Below are positions 1 to 11,836 of a stretch of 64,000 nt of DNA, piece by piece. Position 1 is the stretch's first letter; each line of letters begins with the position of its first letter. A model generated the notes under the pieces. The model saw nothing but the letters and a program-made list of their open reading frames with translations, was not told the DNA's origin and made no database searches. A program made the translations under genes and the position numbers. This stretch comes from Misgurnus anguillicaudatus (Eukaryota; Chordata; Actinopteri; Cypriniformes; Cobitidae): NCBI RefSeq assembly GCF_027580225.2, contig NC_073360.2:10904501-10968500 (forward strand). Direction: 5' to 3'.

Positions 1-707
1 ATTTTTGTAAAATATGGAGATTTACCAGGATCATTTAATAAAAAAATAGGGTTTTACCCACTAGGTATTTTACCCACTCATTGTGTTAAAACAATAGTGT
101 TCATATTATTTAAATCCATATAAAAAGTGTGTTATTTTAGCTTTATTGTTTGCAAAAAACTGCGTGCTGTAAATATTCTTGCTTGACAAAAATGTATCAT
201 AAGGGTGTATGTTGAGAATAAACAAAGACAAAATTTTCCATTTGATTTCACTATTTCTCCTAATTGACCTCTGAATGCAACCCGAGTGCCATCAGCTTGT
301 GTCTTCCAAGAATCGAGCACCACTTCTTCACACCAGGAGTCTAGTCGAATATACCCGCAATCTAAAATAAACCCTTTCAGATACGCTCTACAAATCCGAA
401 ATCTTGTAATTAACTTGTTGACATTGGCTGCGTTTAAATAAGCATGCTTCACCAAAGCACACAATACATGTGACTTTCATTAGCTGTTCCTCAGACGTGT
501 CATGCAGCCCGTGTCAGCTTTGTGACGGTCAACGTTAGTTACTTGTCACGAGAGAGCTTCGCTAATTGAACCGAAATCCTCATTACGCTGTGGTAAGTTT
601 TCAAGTGTATCCACTTGAGTTCCACTTCACCTTTAGCTAACAGCGAATTCATTTATTTTTATTTTTAAAATGTGTCCCGCCCCAAAGTCATTCCATTAGT
701 TGTGTTT

Positions 708-833
708 TACCTAAAGGTGCAATGTGGAAAATTTAGTGGCATCTGTGAATTGCAACCAACGCCTCAGTCCACATCTCTTTTTCGAAACGCGTAGTCGTCA
801 CAGGACAAACACGCCATCGTCTGAGACAACGTA
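708..833 (-). repeat. Fragment of foldback element (family of 63583-63961)
   Basis: CTAAAGGTGCAATGTGGAAA and the following 'tggcatctgtgaattgcaac' match, in reverse complement, the right end of the element at 63583-63961. It is truncated at the point where the Tc1 copy begins. Confidence 0.6.
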
Positions 834-1374
834 CACTCACCTAAAGGATTATTAGGAACACCATACTAATACTGTGTTTGGCCCCCTTTCGCCTTCAGAA
901 CTGCCTTAATTCTACGTGGCATTGATTCAACAAGGTGCTGAAAGCATTCTTTAGAAATGTTGGTCCATATTAATAGGATGGCATCTTGCAGTTGATGAAG
1001 ATTTGTGGGATGCACATCCAGGGCACAAAGCTCCCGTTCCACCACATCCCAAAGATGCTCTATTGGGTTGAGATCTGGTGACTGTGGGGGCCATTTTAGT
1101 ACAGTGAACTCATTGTCATGTTCAAGAAACTAATTTGAAATGATTTGAGCTTTGTGACATGCTGCATTATCCTGCTGGAAGTAGCTATCAGAGGATGAGT
1201 ACATGGTGGTCATAAAGGGATGGACATGGTTAGAAACAATGCTCAGGTAGGCCATGGCATTTAAACGATGCCCAGTTGGCACTAAGGGGCCTAAAGTGTG
1301 CCAAGAAACATCCCCCACACCATTGCATTAATGAGAAATTGAACAGGTGTTCCTAATAATCCCTTAGGTGAGCT
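834..1374 (-). mobile_element. Tc1/mariner-like element, internally deleted copy 1
   Basis: Bounded by CACTCACCTAAAGGATTATT and its imperfect inverse, with TA on both sides (832-833 and 1375-1376). Transposase coding lies on the minus strand. Translated pieces show FQQDNAACHKAQIISN (second catalytic Asp region) and, in the sequence around 1040-1100, the SPDLNPIEHLWDVVE-type motif of the third catalytic acid. The N-terminal half is missing relative to the copy at 29440. Non-functional. Confidence 0.85.
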
Positions 1375-1989
1375 TATAAACAAAACTATAGAGCAGTTTG
1401 TCCATTTAGGGCTACTGTAGAAACATGACGGCGACTTCCATGTAAGGTGAACTTCGGTGTATGAAGATAAAAACTTCTCATTGTAAGGTAATAAAAACAA
1501 TACAGTAAATTTTGTACGGTCTTTATGTATATTATATTGCATTTCAGTCAAAAGATCCTTCTAAAAGTCCCACATTGCACCATTAATGAGGTACACCTAC
1601 TTCAAAGTGCCACAAGAGCGATTCGAGATCATAGGGATGAGTCTCCTTTCGAATCGCATTGCACTACTTTGAAGTCATCCACCAGTCAGTTCTTGGGGCG
1701 CTGCATGAATTCGAACACATCTATTAATTAAGCCAATGTTTATATGTTGGGCTGGTCAGAAAAACAGTTTAATGTTTTAATAATGTTTATACACACATGA
1801 AGGTGACATTAAACAGCTTAGTTTCAATAAATGGGCTTGGAGAACTGAGTTCTGAAAGTGTTTTCATAGTACATTGACTGCTTTTATTCCAAAAGATTAA
1901 AAACAAAGTTTATGACATGACCCCTTTAAAAATGAAACTGAACAGAAAATAGTAAACATTTTCTGACCACATTGTTTTTGTTCTTCTAG

Positions 1990-2091
1990 ACTCGATTGAT
2001 GACTGTCCTAGTAACTGTTTTGGGAATGGAGACTGCGTAGCCGGAAACTGTCACTGTTTTCCCGGCTTCAGGGGGCCTGACTGCAGCAGAG
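1990..2091 (+). CDS. tenm4: tenm4 exon: EGF-like repeat 1
   Basis: First teneurin exon in the window. It follows a TTCTTCTAG acceptor and ends at G|GTGAAT. It starts with two bases of a split codon and leaves one base (phase 1). It encodes [15 protein letters not shown]...[14 protein letters not shown], a six-cysteine EGF repeat of tenascin/teneurin type. Teneurins are type II transmembrane synaptic adhesion proteins, and this repeat begins the extracellular EGF rod that follows the juxtamembrane linker. The cytoplasmic, transmembrane and linker exons are not in the window. Joined to the next exon it gives the expected R-A-S-C junction. The paralogue call (teneurin-4) rests on the whole exon set, not on this repeat alone. 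Confidence 0.93.
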
Positions 2092-3697
2092 GTGAATGTT
2101 CTGTTTACCCGTCTCATATCTTGCAATCTTTCTTTCCTTTGCAAGAATTTACCCTGATAATATTTTTAAAAATTAAATTTAAATGATAATAAGCATCTAT
2201 GCCCATTTGATAAAGATCCCATAACAACTCATAGCACTAATGCATACAATGCTTTACTTATAACAATACTAATATGAAACAACAGGAAAAGTGTTATAAT
2301 ATAATGAATGGACATAGCATTTAGAAAAAAAATGCAGTAAAAAACAGTAAAAAGTGGATATAAAAACATTAATCCAATACTTTGATGAAGTATTTCTGTG
2401 TGCCGTCACATTAAATAGATATTTCTCATTTGTTTCCTACACCCTAAGAAAGGATGTGTTATCTTATTTAACACATTATGTGTCATTTTGTGCTGATTCT
2501 ATGTTTAAATAAATAAAAGGGACAACACAAGATGTTGCAACAAAGTGTGTTGTTCTAAAATGAACACAAAGATTACATGTGTTGTCCTTAAAGGATTAGT
2601 CAATTTTCTTTAAAAAAAATCCAGATAATTTACTCACCACCATGTCATCCAAAATGTTTATGTCTTTCTTTGTTCAGTCAAGAGAAATTATGTTTTTTGA
2701 GGAAAACATTGCAGGATTTTTCTCATACCAATGGACCTCAATGGACCGCAACACCCAACAGTTAATGCAGTTCAAAATTGCAGCTCCAAAGGACTCCAAA
2801 CGATCCCAAACTAGGCACAAGGGTCCCATCCAGCGAAACGTTTGTCATTTTTAACAAGAAAAATAAAAATTATGCACTTTTAACCACCTGTGACGCGCCA
2901 GCGCGACTTCACGCAATACGTCATCACGTCAAGAGGTCACGGATGATTTATGCAAAACTACGCCCCAGTGTTTACAAGTGTAGAGAAAGAGGACCGTTCA
3001 GACGTCGTTGTATGTGGAATGATACTAATTAATGTTTTTGTGTCAGTTTATTGTTTAAAATGGTCCGCAAATGTGCGTTTCATATATGTAACACGTGACC
3101 TTTCCACAGAATTACGTAATTACGTGAGGTCGCGCTGGCACATCACAGGACTGGAGATAGATGAGAAATTGTGGTTTAAATGTGCTTTTTTTGTCAAAAA
3201 TGCAAATCGTTTCACTAGATAAGACCCTTATGCCTCGTTTGGGATCATTTAGAGTCCTTTGAAATTGCAATTTTAAACTGCAATAAAACTGTTAAGTGTT
3301 GGGGTCCATTAAAGTCCATTAAGATAAGAAAAATCCTGGAATGTGTTCCTCAAAAAACATAATTTCTTCTTGACTGAACAAAGAAAGACATCAACATTTT
3401 GGATAACATGGTGGTGAGTAAATTATCTGGATTTAAAAAAAAATTGGACTAATCCTTTAACTAGACACAAGATGTGTTATTTTAACACATTCGTTCTTCT
3501 GCAGTCTCTTTTTCTAGTTTATTCTTCTGAAAGTTGAACTTCAGGATCAATTTAGTCTCACTTTTACCATTTTATATCAAGCTATAGTCAGTCTTGTGTC
3601 ATGTTATATTGATTTTCACACAAACTACACGAGTCCAACAATCTTCCACAATCATTGTTCTCTTGTACCAACGTTTGTCATCTCTGTGTCTCTTCAG
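2092..3697 (+). other. Intron between EGF1 and EGF2-3 exons
   Basis: 1606-bp intron. About half is a long foldback element (2588-3460). The flanks (2437-2587 and 3461-3490) share 'acacaagatgt…' and 'aacacat' words, suggesting the foldback inserted into an older repeat. Nothing else is recognised. Confidence 0.6.
2588..3460. repeat. Long foldback element, copy 1
   Basis: The left arm starts TTAAAGGATTAGTCAATTTT and reads through 'ccagataatttactcaccac'. The right arm is its inverse, ending 'aaattggactaatcctttaa'. Arms of roughly 200 bases match with scattered differences. A second copy is at 56783-57623. There is no transposase; the short reading frames within are not coding. Confidence 0.85.
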
Positions 3698-3892
3698 CGT
3701 CCTGTCCCGTACTGTGCAGTGGAAACGGTCAGTACCTGAAAGGACGTTGCATGTGTCACAGTGGCTGGAAAGGGTCCGAATGTGACGTTCCCACCAACCA
3801 GTGCATCGACATCACCTGCAGCGGACACGGCACGTGCATTGTGGGAACGTGCATCTGTAATCCAGGCTACAAGGGGGAGAACTGTGAAGAAG
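3698..3892 (+). CDS. tenm4: tenm4 exon: EGF-like repeats 2 and 3
   Basis: Acceptor TCTTCAG, donor G|GTACAG, phase 1 in and phase 1 out, 64 full codons. It encodes EGF2 ([20 protein letters not shown]...) and EGF3 ([21 protein letters not shown]...). In EGF2 the third conserved cysteine is replaced by tyrosine (GNGQY), leaving five cysteines. In teneurins this unpaired cysteine, with the one in EGF5, forms the intermolecular disulfides of the constitutive cis dimer. EGF3 keeps all six cysteines. The overlapping short reading frames in other frames and on the minus strand look like shadows of this exon. Confidence 0.96.
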
Positions 3893-6800
3893 GTACAGAT
3901 AAAAGTGATTCTCATATCTGTTACAGCAAAAGGGTCAAGTGAATGTCAAATACTGTAGCAACCACTAAGGGTATATGCTTGTAGCATGTGCTGGATGTAT
4001 TAGTACAGATAAATCTTCATTCATCATATCATCTGAAACGTCACTGTTCCACAGTACTGTAGGTTGTAAGTGATGTCTATGTTGTTTTCTAGTGTACAAA
4101 ATGGTTTTTTGCACCAATACCATAGAGCAGTGTTTCGTCAGTGGATGTTTAGGTTTTTCATGGAAGGAAAACAAAGAACCTTTATTTGTAAGACTGAAGT
4201 GACGTAGTCTGAATTATACGCACCAAATCACACAGTAAAAGCACCACATCTTTTTCCACCATCATGGCCTTTTTAGTATGCATACCCATCGATATGTAAG
4301 ATCGGCTCATGACCTTCGAGTTCGGTGCAGCCCACATCTAGGAAGTCTCTGTGCTCTTCTGCATACATTATGGATACTACAAATTCATTAAAAGTCCAAA
4401 CAATACTTTTTCACAGGAAATTCGGCAAACTGAGAATACGGCCATTGTGCCCGACGGTTTTTGAAGCTTCTCATCTTAAGATGATAAATAGACCGACCAG
4501 TTTTGACAAATGGTACGTTCTGACTCCTCTGACCCCCACCGATTCTATTTCGGGTCTCACCGTCGGCCATTCCAGAGTGAGAATGCAGACGCTGGCCCTT
4601 TAACGGTTCTACCTTTCTTCGCCACGACCTTCAGGCAGCGATGATTAATTGCCAGCAGAGGGACTCTTGTCATTTAGCCTATGATCTCTGTGCCTTGTGC
4701 CCAAACCATCTGCTAAGAGGCCTGAACTCCTGCTCGTCTATAGGAACGGCCTCTCCACCCATTTGTGTCATGGTAAAGGGAGCCAGCAATGTAGCGACCC
4801 CAACGCTCCTTTCCCATCATGCCCCAGCTGGTCTCATGTTTGCCATCTGTGAGGGTACATTCCGATTTTTCGAATAAACGTATTCATTTTTCTACGACTC
4901 TTGACTTTTGGTTATCGGGCCACATACAACGAAACAAATAGGCCATAAGCCGAATTATTTGCATGTGTTAGGTTACAGTACGTGCTAAAGATTAAAAAGA
5001 AATAAAGAGTAAGATGTATTTACAGGATTTTGATCTCATTCGCCCATGGGACATTTTGGATGTCCTTGTTGCATTCTGTCACGCTCGGTTTTGGATTCGT
5101 GGTAAGTGGGGACCCCATCCAGCGTCGCTTTTCAATTTAACAGAACACGCTTGGACCACGGCAGTTCTGTCCCTCTATGACACAAGGAGAAAATCCCATT
5201 ACCAGAATCTGGTGGAGTCAAAGTGGGAACAACACAACACTCTTCCCACCTGCCAGTTACGGCACAGCCATACAGTAAATGCTGTCATTTAAATTGACCG
5301 TTTGGAAATTGTGTTTCTCTCAGGGAAGCGGCACGCCTCAGATGCGACCAGCATGTGGCGCGGTCTCCAGAGCTTGACCTCTAGAGGTTAGGAGTTGAAT
5401 GTCTTGTGGTCTGGTATGGATGAATAAAGTCAGATTCATCCTCCGATAGAATGAGAAACAGCAGGGCACACCGGGCTTTAACAGTTAAATGTGGATGCTT
5501 TTGGTCTGTTTAGGTTTGGTGAAGTGCAGTGGTTCAAAACCACTCAGAACTCAGATTTGATCACAGTGTTTATTGTGCACATGTAAACAAAAATAAATTA
5601 ATAGTTCATCTAAAAATTATTTAAATTCAAATTTGGGATCCACATTCTGTAGTATTTACTATAGTACTGTAGTAATTGTAGTAAACTGTAGTAAATTGTA
5701 GCAATAACTACACTTTGTTAATGTATAATGTAGTATTCTGTGGAATTTACTATAGTTTTTAACCATTGTATATTATATAGTGATTACTACACTTGGTTCA
5801 TGCATTCTGTAGTTTTAACTTGAATTGATATACTGTCGTAAATATTGTAATACACTCCAAGATTAACTGTGGTAAGGTAAACAGTATAGTGTTTTACGAA
5901 TTTAACAACAGTTCATGGCAATTCGTTCGCATTTTCTTGAGGTGGTTAATTTGAATTAATTTGTACGACCACATTTGTACATTTTTGTACAATTTGCCTT
6001 GACCCCTGTGATGGTGGGGTTAAGGGTGGGGTTTCCTTCTTGTTTTTTTTTGTGCTGGGCAAAGATTAATCGCGATTAATCGCATACAAAATAAAAGTGA
6101 TTTTTTTGCATAATATATGAGTGCTGTGTGTAATTATTTCCTATTTATAAATACACATACACACATTCATATATATATTTATATTTTTATATATTCTATA
6201 TAATATATACATTTAAAAAAATATATATATAAATAAAAAAATTCTGAAATGAATATATGTATGCGTGTGTGGTTAAATATACATAATAATTACACACAGT
6301 ACACACACACATATACTATGCAAAAAATCACTTTTATTTTGTACGCGATTAATCGCGATTAATTTTTGCCCAGAACTAGTTTTTTTTTTTGTGATAATTT
6401 TTGCACAATTAACTTATTAGGCGCCAGCCTTTTTTTTTAAAGTTGCCCGCCAGCATTTTTTGTGATTTTCACAAAAGTTTCCAAAAAAAAAACTTCCAGG
6501 AATTTTTTCTTCTAAAAATATATAAACATACAAATATATCAAATGATAGAACAGACCCTTTCAAACAATACGGGGAAAAAAAGTTTCATCCTGTCTCTAT
6601 TATTTCTCTGCTTATTAACTATAAGTAGGTATAAGGTATTTTTCTTCAAAAAAAAATTTGTAAAAAAGCTGAAATAATTGCATTTTTAAAGGAATTTTGT
6701 TAGAGATCAGATTCAGAACGATTATGAAAACGTAAATGCAGTGTAAAATGAATAAATATTTTTTTGCTTCAGTTTTTTTAAATTAGGGATTATCTGATGG

Positions 6801-7274
6801 ATAATCGCGGTGTTACAGAAAACCCTTAATCCTCATCAGTAACACGTTTTTTAAAATGCAAATGTTTTCTCTTAAATGACGAGATATCTCGTCAATGGCG
6901 GGAAAAGAGTTAACTTTGTATGAATTCATACGAATTGGCCAACTCGTAAAATACGTATGAATTCTCGTGAGATCAGGCTGGTATTTTAAGACATTACTAC
7001 CAAGTGACTTAAAGGGATAGTTCACCCCCAAAAAAATGTCTGTCATAATTTACTCACTGTCATGTATGAGTTTCTTTATTTTGTTGAACGCAAAAGAAGA
7101 TATTTTTGTTAAATAAAAGTAAACACACGGTTGACGGTGCCCATAGACTTTTATAGGATTTGTTTTCCTACTATGGGTACCATCAACTGTATGTGTGCTT
7201 ACCATCATTTATCAAAATACAGTATATATTCTTACAATGTGTTAATGTTGTTATTTTTTTGTTTTTTTTTGCAG
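3893..7274 (+). other. Intron between EGF2-3 and EGF4-5 exons
   Basis: 3382-bp intron. 3893-5640 shows no recognisable feature. 5650-5860 is a low-complexity stretch of 'gtagtaa/ctgtagt' words. A hAT-like foldback lies at 6055-6373. 7012-7090 contains the common fish repeat beginning 'aagggatagttcacccc', and 7136-7190 looks like its inverted partner. Confidence 0.6.
6055..6373. mobile_element. Foldback element with ATTAATCGCG ends, copy 1
   Basis: Ends are CTGGGCAAAGATTAATCGCG and the inverse (cgcgattaatttttgcccag). The terminal repeats continue through 'ataaaagtga'. The centre is AT-rich with (TA) and (CA) runs. Related by the ATTAATCGCGATTAAT core to the element at 9841-10203. No coding capacity. 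Confidence 0.8.
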
Positions 7275-7475
7275 TGGACTGCATAGACCCAACTTGCTCA
7301 GGGAGAGGAGTTTGTGTACGTGGAGAATGTCACTGTTTTGTTGGATGGGGAGGACCTGGCTGCGAAAGTCCACGCGCTTCATGTATGGAGCAGTGCTCGG
7401 GTCATGGGACCTTCTTGGCTGATACTAATTCATGTAATTGTGACCCCAACTGGACCGGTCACGACTGCTCCACAG
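7275..7475 (+). CDS. tenm4: tenm4 exon: EGF-like repeats 4 and 5
   Basis: Follows a T-rich tract ending TTTTTTGCAG and ends at G|GTCAGT; phase 1 to phase 1, 66 full codons. It encodes EGF4 ([21 protein letters not shown]...) and EGF5 ([20 protein letters not shown]...). EGF5 carries phenylalanine where the third cysteine would be (GHGTF), so it has an odd number of cysteines like EGF2. That is the second dimerising repeat known for the family. The rest of the repeat ([12 protein letters not shown]) is regular. The exon sits between two introns rich in foldback elements, but the coding sequence itself is intact. Confidence 0.96.
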
Positions 7476-8384
7476 GTCAGTACCGTGATACAATATGATA
7501 GCTATAGTCGTATAGTTGTCAGGTGCTCTGATAATATCACATATCTGTGTCTGATACTATTAGCTTTATATTTATCTGAAGGGCAAATCGCACACCTGCA
7601 TTATCGAACTGATCTCTTCTCGTGCGAATTGTGCATGAATTGATTTCATGTTAAAATCGCGTAACCCCTTTAAATAAAACTCGATGCGTGATCTTTGCTA
7701 ATCTCACAACCTGTTGCCATGGCAGCATTGACTACAGGTGTCAGGATGTAATTTCACGCTCCAGGTAACTTAACTTACTGTTCTCAGCTTGTGTGATTTA
7801 GAGAGCTCAGAGAAACAATATTATGTAAAGTGATTCGATAAACGGTACGTTTCTTATCAATCAGGATTTTCAACTGGGAATCTTTGAACGTCCCAAAACG
7901 TAATTGGCAGCTATTATTAAAGTCGTTCGATAAAGTTACCACCGTGCAACTTCCTCTCACTTATCTCCACTAGAATAGGCGTTTCGGTCAAATTCTGCAT
8001 GGTTTCGAAACAATTTTGTCCCCTCTACTCGACCCCCCTCCTAGTCACGCCTGACCGGCCTTTTCACGCAGACCCTTCCACAGTTGAGCTGTTTCTGTCA
8101 CGCTAGTTAGATCTTTGCCAGAAAGGGGTGAAAGAAAAGTGTTTGATACAGCTTAAGTACTTTGGCAACTCGCGGCAGAGACAGATTTGGTTAAACAGTG
8201 CCCCATAGATCTCGCATTTGACTTTCATCCAACATTATATAAAAGAAAAGGTATTTGTAAAAATCACAATTTTTATCACAAATATAAGCATGGTTAGTAC
8301 AGTAAGTGAAGTTAAAATAATGTTTTATGATTCTTTAAAAGTTAATTAAAAGTAAATATAAAAAATATTTAAAAGTAGCTGACT

Positions 8385-8944
8385 ACTGAGCCCCTAAGGT
8401 GACATTGGAGTAAAAAAATTAAAAAGTTAAGTTTCATGTGCTCACATGAAACTTTCATGTGCTCACGCAAAACCTTCATGTGCAGATTTTTATTTTAAGT
8501 TTAGTTTTGCATGCTCACGTAAAACTTTAGTGCGCGCACGTGAAACTATCCTGTGCGCACCTGAAAGCGAAAGTTTCACGTGCGCACGCGATAGTTTCAC
8601 GTGCGCACGCGATAGTTTCACGTGCGCACGCGATAGTTTCACGTGCGCACGCGATAGTTTCACGTGCGCACGCGATAGTTTCACGTGCGCACACGAAACT
8701 AAACGCGGTAGTTTCAGATGCACACGCAATAGTTTCACGTGTGCATGCAATAGTTTCATGTGTGCATGCAATAGTTTCACATGAGCACACAAAAGTTTCA
8801 CGTGAGCACGCGATAGTTTCATGTGTGCACGCAAAAGTTTCACGTGAGCATGCGATAGTTTCATGTGAGCATGCAATAGTTTCACGTGCGCACGGGAAAC
8901 TAAACTTTATTTAATTTTTTCTCCATGTCCCCTGATGGGCTCCA
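8385..8944. mobile_element. TIR-bounded element filled with a CACGTG minisatellite
   Basis: The ends are imperfect inverted repeats: ACTGAGCCCCTAAGGTGACA on the left, and on the right the inverse of ATGGAGCCCATCAGGGGACA, each continuing into 'ggag…aaaaaatt'. The 9 bases TAGCTGACT directly flank both sides (8376-8384 and 8945-8953), as expected for a target duplication of a hAT-like or similar transposon. The interior is a tandem array. No transposase is present, and the open frames through the array follow from the repeat period being a multiple of three. Confidence 0.8.
8570..8895. repeat. 21-bp minisatellite, unit TAGTTTCACGTGCGCACGCGA
   Basis: Units are 21 bases long. About five consecutive units (8576-8690) are identical, followed after a short break by about eight diverged units (8708-8895) in which CG often reads TG or CA, the pattern left by methyl-CpG decay. 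Each intact unit holds CACGTG. On the other strand each intact unit also reads TCGCGTG. Confidence 0.92.
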
Positions 8945-9840
8945 TAGCTGACTGATGGATATTTTTTAAATATTTATACACGCTCCATTAGTTTAACTTC
9001 TATGTTTTTGTATTTTCACTCCAGCTTTATAACACACTGGGTATAAATCCAAAAGCATTACTAAAGTACTCCAAAAAGCATCGTGATATCGTTATTTTGC
9101 TCACTGCCCTTGTTAACACCACGCCGCTTTAAGACATCAAAGACCTCATGAAATTTTGCTTCAGCAAACTTTTGAAACAGCTATCTGTGACTGTGAATTT
9201 CACTTTCATGCCATACAGACAGAGTGACCTATTAGGTAATCCGAGGGATTTGCTTGAAATAACCATTTAAAGCCTCGCCGCTCGAGCAAAAGATCCAGCG
9301 TGAGTAAATGATGACAGGCTTGTGCTCTCCTCCGCCCGCCTTTACTCTTCTTCAAGGGTCTCCATTAAGAGAGAGGAAGGCTGCCGTAGTGAACATTAAT
9401 GCATTCAAGCACTCAGGTGATTTTGCAAGTGTACTCTTATTGTTGATACACTCTGGAAAATATGAGATCCATTAGTTTCCACAGTCCCACAGATCTGCAA
9501 GGATACAAGTTAATTGTAATGCCTGGCAATGGCTGTTGCCGATAAAATAAATGGTATGCTATTAGCACAGAGTTAAGGCCATGCTAAGATTAAAGAATAA
9601 CATAAAATGTCTACGGTGGATGCAATTTGAGCTTTGGATGCATAAAAAATAAACTTGTGCGACTAAATCACGGGACACAATTTTATTACGACTGCCACTA
9701 GGGGGCGAACTCCAACCGTCGTGTCTGAATGTAGTGTGAAAGGCGGTTTAGCCTATACATCTTTAAAATATTAAAGAAAACATAAAGTGCAATTTTAGTC
9801 ATTAGGAGAAGATTGACTATATGTTGTGAATACTTGAAAT

Positions 9841-10203
9841 TAGGGCTATAAAAAGATGAATCGCGATTAATCGCATCCAAAATAAAAGTTTGTGTTTACA
9901 TAACATATGTGTGTGTAGTGTGTATAATTATTATTTATATATGAAAACACACACTGTCAGTGTCATGTATATATTTAAGAAAAATTGGTTATATTTATAT
10001 ATTAAATATTTATATTTATATATAATATAAATTATGTAAATGTTTATACAGTATATAAATGCAAACATTTCTTAAATATATACATGAATGTGTGTATATT
10101 TATATACACATAATATTTACACACAGTACACACACATATGTTATGTAAACACAAACTTTTATTTTGGATGCGATTAATCGCGATTAATCTTTTGACAGAC
10201 CTA
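9841..10203. mobile_element. hAT-like foldback element with ATTAATCGCG ends, copy 2
   Basis: The inverted ends read TAGGGCTATAAAAAGATGAA on the left and the inverse of TAGGTCTGTCAAAAGATTAA on the right, continuing through 'ataaaagtttgtgtttacataacatatgtg' in both arms. A perfect 8-bp direct repeat CTTGAAAT flanks it (9833-9840 and 10204-10211). The length (363 bp) and the lack of coding sequence make it a non-autonomous hAT-like element. Confidence 0.9.
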
Positions 10204-10856
10204 CTTGAAATGTAACAATTTATGAAGGTTAAACAGTTATAAAAAGAAATTTAGGAGCTCAACATGTTTTGATTATTTCCACTTTTTTGTGCAACTATTC
10301 AAATTTGGTTCTTGCAATGTTAAACCACAATTTTTTTTTTTTTTTTTATAACAAAGACAACATAAGTTATTATACATATGATAGGCCAAATTAAAAAAAT
10401 ACATAAAAGGTAAAAATAAGGGTAAATTTGGCCCGCATCATATTTACAATTTTAAAATCTGGCCCTTGAAGAAGATTAGCTGAAAACCTCTGCAGTAAAT
10501 AAACCTATGCTGGATTGTTTTAACTCAATGCTGGGTTGTCCATCAGTTGGTTCTGTCCAGTATGTATCCAACCATGGGTTAAACCAACCCAACATTTTGT
10601 GTAATGATATAAAAAAAATCATATAACAATAACAACAAATAATTAAAAGGTAATAAAAGGGGCTCAGTACAGGGTATAGGATATTTAAATAACATTAAAA
10701 TAAATAAATAAATACAAAATAGACTCAAAATGGACAAAATTATCTTTCTTTCTTTATTTCTCTCTCATTGATATTTGAATGCGCTAGGTATATATTATAA
10801 AATAACATGAAAAATATATAAATACAAAAATGTTTTTTTCTCTCTCTTAAGTTTTA

Positions 10857-11367
10857 TTAAAGGGGCCATGGCATGAATATCTGACTTTTTCCACGTTTAA
10901 GTGCTATGATTGGGTCCCCAGTGCTTCTATCAACCTAGAAAATGTGAAAAAGATCAACCCAGTAACTTAGTTTTGGTAAACCATTCTCTACAAGCACATG
11001 AAAAAATAGGTCGTTGAAATTTGGCTCTCCTTTTGTCATAAGGAGCTCTTATTATAATAATACTGCCCCTTAATCTGCACTATCCACCCACAGCACTGCC
11101 ATTTAGTGCAGAGAAAAGCACAATTGAGTTTCAATTTCAACAAACCACCATCATTGTGATCAGTGTTTGAATTTCATCAGCTCATTTGCATTTTATAGGA
11201 CACACCCAAAACGCCACATTATTGCTCACACCTACAAAGTGGCAATTTTAACATGCTATAATCAATTATTTATATGGTATTTTGAGCTAAAACTTCACAT
11301 TTGTGCACTGGGGACACAAAAGATTTATTTGACATCTTAAAAAAGTCTTGTGACATGGCCCCTTTAA
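10857..11367. repeat. Foldback element 'TTAAAGGGGCCATG', copy 1
   Basis: Ends TTAAAGGGGCCATGGCATGA and inverse 'tgtgacatggcccctttaa'. The interior (gtgctatgattgggtcccca…) is shared with copies at 41849-42290 and 58857-59294. Confidence 0.85.
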
Positions 11368-11813
11368 ATTAAATGTAAGTGATTTTTTGCAGGAATGTTT
11401 ATATACACTAATAATATTGTATTGTATAATAACATAGGCTACTAAAATGTGTCTCTTTGTCTTTCTCTCTGTTGTCATCCTTATGGTCACCGGTTATAAT
11501 TCAATAAGGAGCTCTCAGTCTCTCAGCTCTGTTATGTGGGCAGTCTGGCAGCTCTGCCACATTCTGAAATGAGGTGCAAACAATCTCGATCTGCATCAAT
11601 TAGTTCTCCTCCTCCATTAAAGGACACGAGCGAGATTCGCCCAATTATTGTACAGCGTTCTCAGCGTCTGTGCCCCGCGGTGAGGCATTATGGGAACGAT
11701 CCACAGATGGTCTTGTCCTGTCAGTTAGCTGTTGTGTTACCTTTATGAGAATCGCTCTGAGGAACACCTTTACGAGAAAATGATATTTGTATAATCAAGC
11801 AAGATTTTTTTGA

Positions 11814-11836
11814 GAGAGAGAGAGAGAGAGAGAGAG
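11814..11836. repeat. (GA)n simple repeat
   Basis: Uninterrupted AG dinucleotides beside a poly-T run. Confidence 0.9.

Larger units (their letters stand above)
1..1989 (+). other. Intron upstream of the EGF1 exon (partial)
   Basis: I find no exon here. It holds a fragment (708-833) of the element whose fuller copy is at 63583-63961, directly abutted by an internally deleted Tc1 copy (834-1374). 1-707 and 1375-1989 show no recognisable feature. Confidence 0.6.

Noticed and set aside
2642..3222. Open frames with a possible conserved peptide, also seen near 57061-57270
   Set aside because: Both lie in the two copies of the same foldback element; the similarity reflects repeat homology, and the frames have no domain or intact start.
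8570..8895. Regular repeat array resembling a CRISPR array
   Set aside because: There are no unique spacers; units abut directly. The genome is vertebrate.
8446..8914. Long open frames on both strands with repeating SFTCARD / VKLSRAH / IVSRAHA peptides
   Set aside because: They are produced by the 21-bp minisatellite: a period divisible by three keeps several frames open at once. No start context, splice signal or known domain supports a protein.
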